Below are positions 7,594-13,872 of a stretch of DNA of 18,179 nt, one piece after another. A program made the translations under genes and the position numbers. The DNA comes from JBFKAV01 sp041621405. GTDB lineage: Bacteria; Pseudomonadota; Alphaproteobacteria; Rhodobacterales; Rhodobacteraceae. How positions within the stretch are numbered: the first letter of the stretch is position 1; each line of letters begins with the position of its first letter. The stretch lies in NCBI GenBank assembly GCA_041621405.1, contig JBFKAV010000068.1, forward strand, positions 1 to 18,179. The letters are read 5' to 3'. Under the pieces are notes generated by a model. That model was not told the origin of the DNA. It made no database searches and saw only the letters and a program-made list of their open reading frames with translations.

Positions 7594-7790
7594 CCACCCG
7601 GCCCCCCGGCGAGGTCGCTGGCATCAAGCAGCCAGCGGCCGATCAGGACCGGCTCGGGCGCCGCCACGCGCGGCAGCGGGTTGTCCTTCAGGCGGAGCAG
7701 TGCGATTCTGGCGAGCGGCGGGACGGCGAGTATCGCCACGATTGCACCTGCCACGCGACGGCGAGTCAGGAACACCCTGCGAGATCCCAT
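7590..7790 (-). CDS. Small twin-arginine signal protein, putative export partner of the GMC oxidoreductase
   Basis: A 66-residue ORF that begins with an almost perfect twin-arginine motif, SRRVFL at residues 3-8. A second arginine cluster and a hydrophobic stretch follow (about 13-32, VAGAIVAILAVPPLARIALL), then a short tail of about 30 residues. The start at 7790 is well supported by GGAGG in GGAGGTGAAGGG immediately upstream on the minus strand. The stop overlaps the start of the GMC oxidoreductase gene (ATGA). Small Tat subunits of this kind carry signal-less flavoprotein partners across the membrane in bacterial FAD glucose and gluconate dehydrogenases. Applying that role here is inference. 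The sequence itself is not one I recognise, and the protein is far shorter than those known subunits. Confidence 0.7.
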   Translation of the reverse strand: MGSRRVFLTRRRVAGAIVAILAVPPLARIALLRLKDNPLPRVAAPEPVLIGRWLLDASDLAGGPGG

Positions 7791-7994
7791 CCCTTCACCT
7801 CCAAATCCGCAGTGCGCCGATTCCGATCCAATCTGTTTCCAATCAATACACTGTTTATGTTGAATTATCACGGCGAATGACCCGAATGCAAAGGCCAATC
7901 GCTGGTGACGATTCCCTGCCAATGCGTTAAGCTCTAATGTCGTCAGAGGCCTTCGCGATTCTGGAGGAATTGCGCGGGCGGGGAAAGGAATTGC
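7791..7994. promoter_or_regulatory. Divergent intergenic region between two GMC/Tat gene pairs
   Basis: 204 bp separating two divergent operons, noticeably more AT-rich than the flanking genes (especially about 7825-7885). Promoters for both directions must lie here if the pairs are transcribed locally. I could not pick a convincing -35/-10 pair. Ribosome-binding sites are visible at both ends: GGAGG before 7790 on the minus strand and AAAGGA (7984-7989) before 7995 on the plus strand. Confidence 0.5.
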
Positions 7995-9407
7995 ATGAAG
8001 CGTATCTCGCTTGCCGAAGCGAGCGCTCGTGAGTGGGATGTCATCCTCGCGGGCACCAGTTTCGCGTCGATGTTCTTCGGCCACGGCCTTCCGGATGGGC
8101 TCGATGTCCTCTTCGTCGAGAAGGGGGGCGAGTATCCCCATTCCGAGCAGGTCGAAAAGGGTTGGGCGGTTCGCGAGGAGATCCTCCAGCGCAACAGCTC
8201 CGGCCACGAAAAGGACTGGCCGGCGTTCACGCTGCTCGGCGGCAACTCGAACTACTGGTGGGGAGATGCGCCTCGGCTGCACCCGGACGACTTCTCGCTC
8301 AAGAGCCGCTTCGGGGTGGCTGGCGACTGGCCCGTCGACTACGCCGAGCTAGAGCCCTTCTACACGCAGGCCGAAAACCTGATCGAGGTCGCCGGCGGCA
8401 ACTCGGAGCACATCCTTCCCCGCAGCGCGGCCTTCCCCTATCCGCCTCATCCGCCGTCGCGGTCGGACACGGCCTTCTTCGCCTCGAGCGATCTTTGGGT
8501 GCCGATGCCGACTGGGCGCGCGAATGGCGGATCGCGGGCTCGTTGTTGCGCCAACGGAGTCTGCGCGACCTGTCCGGTCGACGCGAAGTTCACGATCCTC
8601 AACGGCTTCGAGCGGTTGACCCATCCGCGGGCATCGTTCCTGCTTGGAACCGAGCTCGTCGGGCTCGACATCGAGGGCGGGACGGCCCGTGCCGCCCGGG
8701 TACGGGATGGCGAAGGGCAGGAGACCTCGCTCAAGGCGCGGTTCTTCGGGCTGGGCACGAACGCGATCTTCAACGCGGCGATCCTGATCAGATCCGGCGT
8801 CGCGAACGAGGCGCTTGGCCGCTACCTGCACGAGGAGGCGGCCAAGGACGTCTTCATCGACACCCGATCGCTCAAGAACTTCTTCGGCGGAACGTCGGAT
8901 TCGTCGCACGGCTATCATTTCTACCATGGCGCGGATCGCTCCGACGCGGCGGCCGTGCTGATCGAGAACATCAATGCCCCGCCCGCGATCCGGCCAGAGC
9001 CTGGGCGCTGGGCGAACCGGTTGCACCTGCGCGTCATCGCCGAGGACCTGCCGAAGGCGGAGAACCGCGTGATTCTCGAGGAGGACAAGCCGGTGATCGA
9101 ATGGACCGGGTTCCACGACTACGCCTTCCGCGGACTCGACCGGGCCGTCGCGCTGTTGCCCGGCATCATCCCCGACGAGATCGAAAGCGTGGAGGTCTCG
9201 CCCCTCCTGCCCTCGCAGGCGCATATCCAGGGCACCCACCGGATGGGGCCGTCACCGGAGGACGCGGTCGTCGACGGCCGCCTCAGGCTCCACGCGGCGC
9301 CGAACGTCTTCGCGCTCGGATCTGGCGCCTTCCCGACCTGCTCGCCGGCCAATCCCTCGCTGACGATCGCCGCCCTGTCGCTGCGTGCCGCGGAGGTGGT
9401 GGCATGA
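7995..9407 (+). CDS. GMC-type oxidoreductase with cysteine cluster (putative FAD/Fe-S dehydrogenase catalytic subunit)
   Basis: A 470-residue GMC-like protein. The N-terminal nucleotide-binding loop is degenerate: DVILAGTSFASMFFG (15-29) in place of GxGxxG. Downstream are LLGGNSNYWWGDAPR (80-94), a cysteine cluster CCANGVCATCP (C184, C185, C190, C193), GTHRMG with the likely catalytic histidine, and a C-terminal CSPANPSLTIAALSLRA segment. The cysteine pattern resembles the [3Fe-4S] ligand region of bacterial FAD glucose dehydrogenase catalytic subunits, which pass electrons to a cytochrome. Here it would make this a dehydrogenase rather than an oxidase. There is no signal peptide. The ATGA overlap with the downstream Tat-signal gene fits a hitchhiker export model. 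AAAGGA lies 5 nt before the ATG. No cytochrome subunit is present in the window. Confidence 0.82.
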   Translation: MKRISLAEASAREWDVILAGTSFASMFFGHGLPDGLDVLFVEKGGEYPHSEQVEKGWAVREEILQRNSSGHEKDWPAFTLLGGNSNYWWGDAPRLHPDDFSLKSRFGVAGDWPVDYAELEPFYTQAENLIEVAGGNSEHILPRSAAFPYPPHPPSRSDTAFFASSDLWVPMPTGRANGGSRARCCANGVCATCPVDAKFTILNGFERLTHPRASFLLGTELVGLDIEGGTARAARVRDGEGQETSLKARFFGLGTNAIFNAAILIRSGVANEALGRYLHEEAAKDVFIDTRSLKNFFGGTSDSSHGYHFYHGADRSDAAAVLIENINAPPAIRPEPGRWANRLHLRVIAEDLPKAENRVILEEDKPVIEWTGFHDYAFRGLDRAVALLPGIIPDEIESVEVSPLLPSQAHIQGTHRMGPSPEDAVVDGRLRLHAAPNVFALGSGAFPTCSPANPSLTIAALSLRAAEVVA

Positions 9408-9838
9408 AACTGACGCGCCGCAAGGCACTGTTGCTCGCAGCCGCCGCCGGTGCGGCCGGCCTCGGGGGCGCCGCGCTTCGCGGGCTCGGCCGCGGCGGCG
9501 TGGCCGCCCGTACACTTCAGGTAATCGAGAGGGTCTACGGCCCCGAATACGCTGCGCACGAGGCGGCAATCGAGTTCGCCCAGGTCTACGAGGGCTTCGT
9601 GCTCGAGAAGGGGCTCTCCGGCCGGCTGCTCAATGGCTGGTACCGTCTGGGGCTTGGAAACGCGCCCTTCATCAGCGGCCGGCTCGCCGAGATCGACAGC
9701 AGCATCATCCTGAAGTTCGCGACGTCGACGAACGTGATTCTCGCATCCGAGACGGGTGCACCGCTGGTCTTCACAGGGCTGTTTCAGCCCTACTTGAGCG
9801 CCTGCGCCAACCAGCTGTCCGCGCAAGCCATCTCATGA
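9404..9838 (+). CDS. Small Tat-signal subunit, putative partner of the upstream GMC dehydrogenase
   Basis: A 144-residue protein with an N-terminal twin-arginine signal, MKLTRRKALLLAAAAGAAG: TRRKALL followed by an Ala/Gly-rich hydrophobic segment to about residue 30. The remaining part (about 35-144) is a soluble helical-looking domain including IERVYGPEYAAHEAAIEFA and LNGWYRLGLGNAPF, with a late cysteine (SACANQLS). Length, Tat signal and coupling to a GMC gene resemble the gamma or hitchhiker subunit of FAD glucose dehydrogenase and subunit 3 of gluconate dehydrogenase. Those subunits export the flavoprotein and hold it at the periplasmic face. The start at 9404 overlaps the upstream stop (ATGA). 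Family assignment is by architecture more than by recognised sequence. Confidence 0.78.
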   Translation: MKLTRRKALLLAAAAGAAGLGGAALRGLGRGGVAARTLQVIERVYGPEYAAHEAAIEFAQVYEGFVLEKGLSGRLLNGWYRLGLGNAPFISGRLAEIDSSIILKFATSTNVILASETGAPLVFTGLFQPYLSACANQLSAQAIS

Positions 9839-9842
9839 GGAG

Positions 9843-9858
9843 CGGGCGGGGCCGCCCG
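9843..9858 (+). terminator. GC-rich hairpin after the GMC/Tat operon, possible terminator
   Basis: Inverted repeat CGGGCG...CGCCCG with a 4-nt loop, starting 4 bp after the stop codon of the Tat subunit gene. It has no T-tract, so it may act only as a pause or RNA-stabilising structure. Confidence 0.3.
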
Positions 9859-10316
9859 GATCACCATGAGCAGGACTCGGCGACCAGTTCGTACCGAAGG
9901 CCGAGAGGGAATGCCCCGGCGTCGGCCCGCCGCTCCGCCACCCGCTTGTCGCCACCGACCGCCACGGCGCGCTCCGGCGGCACACATTGGCGAACCTCGA
10001 CGGGAACAAACTGTTCAGGTTTTCTGCACATCCGTTCACGGGGCCGGCACAATCCTCGAAACAGGAGTCCGCGTGAAACACTACCGCTGCGTGTGGTGCG
10101 CGACAGAGCACCATGCCACGTCGATCCGGTTGCGGAAGCGCCCTCCCTTCACGCCTGCGGTCCCAGCGTAAAAAGCATTTGGAACTGCGGCAATTGCCGT
10201 TCGAGAGTCGCGATCGCGACCGTTGGGGGAGCGATTCTGTGGATATCGGCCCTCAACCAATGGGAACCCTGCACTGGTGCAAAGAACCAGGGCACGTCAT
10301 CGGATGGCGTTCATGT

Positions 10317-10328
10317 TGCGTTAACGCA
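10317..10328. repeat. 12-bp perfect palindrome
   Basis: TGCGTTAACGCA is self-complementary over 12 bp. It sits at the start of the AT-rich upstream region of the sugar transferase and could be an operator half or whole. A 12-bp palindrome can occur by chance. Confidence 0.4.
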
Positions 10329-10343
10329 GACACAAGCTAAGGA

Positions 10344-10373
10344 TTAGTCAAATCTACGAGATTCAACTTATAC
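10344..10373 (+). promoter_or_regulatory. Possible sigma-70-type promoter for the sugar transferase
   Basis: TTAGTC (10344-10349) and TTATAC (10368-10373) are separated by 18 bp in the AT-rich stretch upstream of the sugar transferase. The -10 match is good and the -35 match is weak. A second candidate, TTGAAG (10416-10421) with CACTAT (10439-10444) at 17 bp, is equally tentative. The first would place the transcript start at or next to the 20-bp palindrome. Confidence 0.33.
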
Positions 10374-10380
10374 GAATGTC

Positions 10381-10400
10381 ATGCAAGAGAATTCTTGCAT
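10381..10400. promoter_or_regulatory. 20-bp inverted repeat, candidate operator
   Basis: ATGCAAGA-GAAT-TCTTGCAT: two perfect 8-bp arms around a 4-bp centre, just after a possible -10 element and 166 bp before the sugar transferase start. The size and symmetry are typical of a dimeric helix-turn-helix repressor site. No matching regulator gene is in the window. Confidence 0.5.
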
Positions 10401-10565
10401 CGGCCGGGAATCCTCTTGAAGCCCACCGCCCAGACGTTCACTATTATGACGAAAGCATGGAAAAAAGATGTTTGAGGCAGGAGTTCCGCGGCACCCGTAG
10501 ACATGCGGACAGGGTGTGCGAGCAGCACGGAGGTGAAGGTAGCAGCGTCTTTGGAGGTCTGCCGA

Positions 10566-11249
10566 ATGTCTGGTCGGCCAAGCGACTTTTCTATTTATTC
10601 TGATATTGATAACCCGGCACTATTCATCGCGCCCGTCCGTCGCGGCTTCTATCGGAACGGCGGAAAGCGCCTGCTCGACATAATGCTCGTCCTGCTGGCG
10701 ATGCCGGCGGTCCTGCCGATGGTCGCGCTGTGTGCGCTGGGGGTGATGCTGGACGGCGGTTCTCCATTCTACGGGCAGCTCCGTGTCGGGCGCGGCGGCA
10801 GCCTGTTCAGGATGTGGAAGCTGCGCACCATGGTGCCGGACGCAGACCGCAGGCTCAGCGAATACCTGGCCGAGAACCCGGAGGCCAGGGTCGAGTGGGA
10901 GGTTAAGCAGAAGCTCCAGGACGACCCGCGGATCACCCGCTTCGGCCAGATCCTGCGCCGGCTCTCGCTGGACGAACTGCCGCAGCTGTGGAACGTGTTT
11001 CGCGGCGACATGAGCCTCGTCGGCCCGCGCCCGATGATGCCCGACCAGCAGCCGCTCTATCCGGGCCACGCCTATTACCTGCTCCGCCCCGCCCTGACCG
11101 GGCCGTGGCAAGTCTCAGACCGCAACGCGAGCTCGTTCGCGTCCAGGGCGACCTTCGACGACGCCTACGAAAGAGACGTCACCATGGCCAACGACTTCCG
11201 GATTATCCTGGCCACGATCCGGGTCGTGTTTCGCGCCACGGGCTACTGA
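10566..11249 (+). CDS. exoY: ExoY-like undecaprenyl-phosphate sugar-1-phosphate transferase
   Basis: A 227-residue bacterial sugar transferase of the short, single-helix type. KRLLDI (34-39) leads into one membrane segment (about 38-62). The cytoplasmic catalytic domain follows, with FRMWKLRTM (81-89), DPRITRFGQILRRLSLDELPQLWNV (120-144) and SLVGPRP (150-156). Such enzymes move a sugar 1-phosphate from an NDP-sugar to undecaprenyl phosphate, the first step of exopolysaccharide or O-antigen assembly at the inner membrane. Length matches rhizobial ExoY, which transfers galactose-1-phosphate, but donor specificity here is unknown. I chose the ATG at 10566 because GGAGGT (10553-10558) lies 7 nt upstream; an ATG at 10503 would add 21 residues without family similarity. 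It is followed by a strong terminator, so it is probably monocistronic. Confidence 0.88.
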   Translation: MSGRPSDFSIYSDIDNPALFIAPVRRGFYRNGGKRLLDIMLVLLAMPAVLPMVALCALGVMLDGGSPFYGQLRVGRGGSLFRMWKLRTMVPDADRRLSEYLAENPEARVEWEVKQKLQDDPRITRFGQILRRLSLDELPQLWNVFRGDMSLVGPRPMMPDQQPLYPGHAYYLLRPALTGPWQVSDRNASSFASRATFDDAYERDVTMANDFRIILATIRVVFRATGY

Positions 11250-11257
11250 GTTTGTAA

Positions 11258-11279
11258 CCGCGGGCCTGCGGGCCCGCGG
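11258..11279. repeat. GC-rich hairpin directly after the sugar transferase
   Basis: CCGCGGGCC and GGCCCGCGG form a perfect 9-bp stem with a 4-nt loop, 9 bp after the stop codon. No T-run follows it, so it is likely an accessory RNA structure ahead of the real terminator 20 bp further on. Confidence 0.5.
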
Positions 11280-11298
11280 AAAGGATTGACGAGTGCCC

Positions 11299-11330
11299 GA
11301 AGGGAACCCATTGGGTTCCCTTCAGTTTTT
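11299..11330 (+). terminator. Rho-independent terminator of the sugar transferase gene
   Basis: GAAGGGAACC and GGTTCCCTTC make a 10-bp perfect stem around a CATTG loop (11309-11313). The stem is followed by AGTTTTT (11324-11330), a textbook intrinsic terminator for plus-strand transcription. Confidence 0.88.
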
Positions 11331-11696
11331 CGGCCCAGGCGGTGCGCGCCCGGTGCCATCGGCGGATTACCGGCGGTTCGCCCGGCCAATTCGGCAAGAA
11401 GTCGCTTTCGATTGCCGCGGCCAACAATTGCCGCTGTCTTTCGGGTCGGACTGCGCGATTATCTGCGCCGTGCCCGAGCGGAGGGGTTCAGGAAAACGGA
11501 TCGGGCCGTCAAGACGCTTGCCCCAAAAAAGAACGCTTTGTTAACGAGTTGCCCACAAGAATGCCGCAATTCGAGTGAAAACTCGTGACGACGGGTTACA
11601 AGGCGCCCGTGGCGCGGTGGCGGGATTGCAACTATCGGTTGTCATTAGCGAGCCTAATGCACCAAATTGCAGAAACGCCGTGATTTGAGGTGTAAA
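11331..11696. other. Intergenic region between terminator and small membrane protein
   Basis: 366 bp without a supported gene. It contains a small hairpin CGAGT-GAAA-ACTCG (11572-11585) and an A-run near 11524. Just upstream of the next gene is an inverted repeat CATTAG-N5-CTAATG (11643-11659), overlapping a possible -35 element TTGTCA (11639-11644). The small ORFs here have no ribosome-binding sites. Confidence 0.45.
11643..11659. promoter_or_regulatory. Inverted repeat CATTAG-N5-CTAATG, candidate operator
   Basis: Perfect 6-bp arms with a 5-bp spacer, 38 bp before the start of the small membrane protein and overlapping TTGTCA (11639-11644). It could be a transcription-factor site. There is no independent support. 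Confidence 0.35.
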
Positions 11697-12002
11697 ATGC
11701 GTCATACGAGGACAATCGTAAGCTCTGAGCCGGATAGCTCACGAATCATGAACAAAGATGTGACGGAACTCAACATCGCGGCACGGGGAAGGGCGTCGGA
11801 CACTGCCCGCGGACCGTTGGAAGGGGCCATGCCCCTCGCCTTCGTCGTTATCGGCGCGCTGACGTTTCCCGTTGTGCTGATCGCGGCGCTGGCCGGTGGC
11901 CTGCAGCTGTTGACGGCGGCGCTGGTTGCGATGGTTCTTTCAGGGCCCGCAGCGCTGGTCGTCTATCTGGCGCTCGCGCTGACGTCCAGCCGCAGCTCCT
12001 GA
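11697..12002 (+). CDS. Small two-helix membrane protein, unknown function
   Basis: A 101-residue ORF with a hydrophilic N-terminus (about 1-43) and two predicted membrane helices (about 44-66, AMPLAFVVIGALTFPVVLIA; and about 70-95, LTAALVAMVLSGPAALVVYLAL). The start at 11697 has GAGG (11687-11690) 6 nt upstream. An in-frame ATG at 11667 would give 111 residues and one at 11748 would give 84, but neither has a better ribosome site. I do not recognise the family. The neighbours give little clue: it is separated by a terminator from the sugar transferase and is convergent with the outer-membrane efflux gene. The hydrophobic C-terminal half, typical of real small membrane proteins, is the main evidence that it is coding. 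Confidence 0.6.
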   Translation: MRHTRTIVSSEPDSSRIMNKDVTELNIAARGRASDTARGPLEGAMPLAFVVIGALTFPVVLIAALAGGLQLLTAALVAMVLSGPAALVVYLALALTSSRSS

Positions 12003-12071
12003 AACGCTGGCGGCGGCCAGGCCCGAGGCCGACCGCCGCAGTCTCTATTCCCACTCGCTCCCGAACAGCAG

Positions 12072-13550
12072 TTAGCCGTCGGCGGCCTCGCTCGCGGTCG
12101 CAACCGCTTCCTGCGTCGGCCGATGGCTGAACGAGCCGCCGAGCGCTAGGTGCAGCGCCACCCGGTTCTGCAGCCGCGCGACCCGGACATCGGAAAGATC
12201 GCGCTGCGACTCGAAGAAGCGCAGCACCGCGTCCTCCACCCGGGTGAGATCGATCTCGCCGGCCTCGTAACGCTGCTGCTCGAACGACACGGCGCGGTTG
12301 AACTCGCTCACCGCGCGGCTCAGCTGCGCCTCGCGGCGACTCAGCACCTGCTCGTTGGTGAGCGCGTCCTCGACCTCTTGGAAGGCCCTGAGCGCCGCGG
12401 CGCCGTACTCGGCCAGCGCCGTCTCCTGGCGCGCGTTGCGGATGTTCACCTCCTGCACCAGCTCGCCACCGCGGAACAGCGGGGCGATGACGCCGCCGGC
12501 GATGGTCCAGATGATGTTGACCGGGTCGAGCGAGTCGCCCAGGTTGCCGCCTTCGCCAACGAGGTCGGCGCTGAGCGTGATCGCCGGCAGGCGCGCTGCC
12601 CGCGCCTCGCGCACCCGGTGGAACGCCGCCGCCACGGCGCGCTCGCGCGCCACCAGATCCGGCCGCCGCTCCAGGAGCTCCGAGGGCAGGCCCACCGGAA
12701 CCGAGGCCGGCATCCCCGGCAGACCGCCGAGATTACGCAGCTCGGCCGACGGATAGCGACCGAGCAGCACTTCGAGGACCCGCGCCGAGCGTGCGAGGTT
12801 GCCCTCGGTCTCCGCCACGAACGCCCGTGTCCGGGCGACGTTGGCGCGGACGATGTTGCCGTCGACCTCGAGCAGCGTCTGCGCGCCGATCCGCTGCTCG
12901 ACGTTGTTCAGCACCTCGCTCCGCAGGCTCAGCTCCTCGCGCGCCAGCTGCAGCTGGCGGGCATCGCTGGCAATCTGGAAGAAGGCCGTGGCCACCTGGG
13001 CCGCCAGCGCCTGGCGCACGGCCTCGAACACCGCGACCTCGGAAGCCGCGTCGAGGTAGGCCGCCTCGCGCCGGCCGCGCAGGCGGCCCCAAAGATCGGC
13101 CTCCCAGGCGATGTCGAGGCGTGACTCGGTGTTGTCGACCGGCTCGGGCTGGCCATTGACCTCCAGGCGGCCGGCGTCCGCCGCGTTCACCGAGGCGGTG
13201 ACCCTGGGGTAGAGCGGTGCGCCGGCCTGGCGGGCGATCGCCCTGGCCTCGGCCACCCGGAACGAGGCGGCGCGCAGGTCCTGGTTGTTGGCGATGGCCT
13301 CGTTGACCAGCCGCACGAGAACATCGCTGCGGAAGGAGTGGATCCAGCCATCGTCGACCATGCCCGGCGTTGCCGCGCTATAGGCCGCGAAGTTCCGGGC
13401 GATCGGGACATTCGGGGCGGTCGAGAAATTGGCCGTTCCGACGTTGGTACAGCCCGCGAGCGCCGTCGCGAGCAGAAGCGCCGCACGCATGCGCCTCTTG
13501 GGCTTGGCAGCGGCGCCCGGAACGGGCCCCGCCGGCGAGTGGATCGTCAT
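12072..13550 (-). CDS. NodT-family outer-membrane efflux lipoprotein (TolC-like outer membrane factor)
   Basis: An outer-membrane factor of about 492 residues. The N-terminus is basic (KPKRR) and then has a lipoprotein signal MRAALLLATALAGC with the lipobox LAGC (Cys about 34). The mature part has two repeats rich in helical heptads, such as ANNQDLRAASFRVAEARAIARQAGAPLYPRV and FQEVEDALTNEQVLSRREAQLSRAV, plus GLPSELLERRPDLVARERAVAAA and DLTRVEDAVLRFFESQRDLSDVRVA. These are typical of NodT/OprM-type channels that join inner-membrane pumps to the outside. The ATG at 13550 has GGGGGA just upstream. An earlier in-frame ATG at 13592 and a later one at 13490 (directly at MRAALLL) are alternatives. 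No RND or MFP pump partner is visible, so its pump is probably encoded elsewhere. Confidence 0.88.
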   Translation of the reverse strand: MTIHSPAGPVPGAAAKPKRRMRAALLLATALAGCTNVGTANFSTAPNVPIARNFAAYSAATPGMVDDGWIHSFRSDVLVRLVNEAIANNQDLRAASFRVAEARAIARQAGAPLYPRVTASVNAADAGRLEVNGQPEPVDNTESRLDIAWEADLWGRLRGRREAAYLDAASEVAVFEAVRQALAAQVATAFFQIASDARQLQLAREELSLRSEVLNNVEQRIGAQTLLEVDGNIVRANVARTRAFVAETEGNLARSARVLEVLLGRYPSAELRNLGGLPGMPASVPVGLPSELLERRPDLVARERAVAAAFHRVREARAARLPAITLSADLVGEGGNLGDSLDPVNIIWTIAGGVIAPLFRGGELVQEVNIRNARQETALAEYGAAALRAFQEVEDALTNEQVLSRREAQLSRAVSEFNRAVSFEQQRYEAGEIDLTRVEDAVLRFFESQRDLSDVRVARLQNRVALHLALGGSFSHRPTQEAVATASEAADG

Positions 13551-13872
13551 TCTGTCCCCCAGGCTATCAATCGAGCAGTTTCGGTCGAGCACGTCACCTC
13601 GCCCGCAAGGGAACCGGGGCGGATCGCCCCGCGATCGCGCCAGTTACGGCCCGGATCGCGAGGGCCCTCCGCAGGCCCAACTCCCATGCCGCCGCGTGGC
13701 AGACGCGCCGGCGCGCAGGCACGACTACATTTGGCAGACTCCGTGCGCTTCGGCAACCACGTGTTGGCATTTCCGGCCCCATTCCGCCGGGTGTGACCGC
13801 TGCGCCGCAGCGCGGCGGCCTAGAACCCGGGCCGGCGCCCGGAACCGGGGCCGTTCTGGATCGCGGAAGGCC
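13551..13872. other. Intergenic region between efflux lipoprotein and acyl-CoA synthetase
   Basis: 322 bp with no supported gene. It contains a 7-bp hairpin CGGGGCG-GAT-CGCCCCG (13615-13631). Imperfect GC-rich inverted repeats at about 13822-13860, after the acyl-CoA synthetase stop, may act as a terminator, but there is no T-tract. The efflux gene promoter is presumably here, though no clear -35/-10 pair is visible. Confidence 0.4.

Larger units (their letters stand above)
9859..10565. other. Long intergenic region before the sugar transferase
   Basis: About 700 bp with no convincing gene. The small ORFs in it lack ribosome-binding sites and have arginine- or cysteine-rich, unprotein-like translations. 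From about 10315 the sequence becomes AT-rich and carries two palindromes and possible promoter elements, listed separately. It is probably the control region of the downstream sugar transferase, with some degenerate sequence at 9860-10300. Confidence 0.5.

Noticed and set aside
9833..10114. Minus-strand ORFs in the gap after the Tat subunit (including 9861-10052)
   Set aside because: No ribosome-binding sites, overlapping frames of similar length and unprotein-like cysteine- and arginine-rich sequences. The 9861-10052 frame looked the best but has no motif or support.
10381..10400. lux-box (LuxR quorum-sensing) identity for the 20-bp palindrome
   Set aside because: The length fits, but the conserved CT and AG positions of a lux box are absent, and there is no LuxR/LuxI gene in the window.
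10376..10603. 75-codon plus-strand ORF overlapping the sugar transferase start
   Set aside because: It begins within the 20-bp palindrome region, has no Shine-Dalgarno sequence, and overlaps the well-supported start at 10566 in another frame.
11286..11588. Small ORFs starting within the terminator after the sugar transferase
   Set aside because: Their starts overlap an obvious transcription terminator, three frames are open at once and none has a ribosome-binding site.
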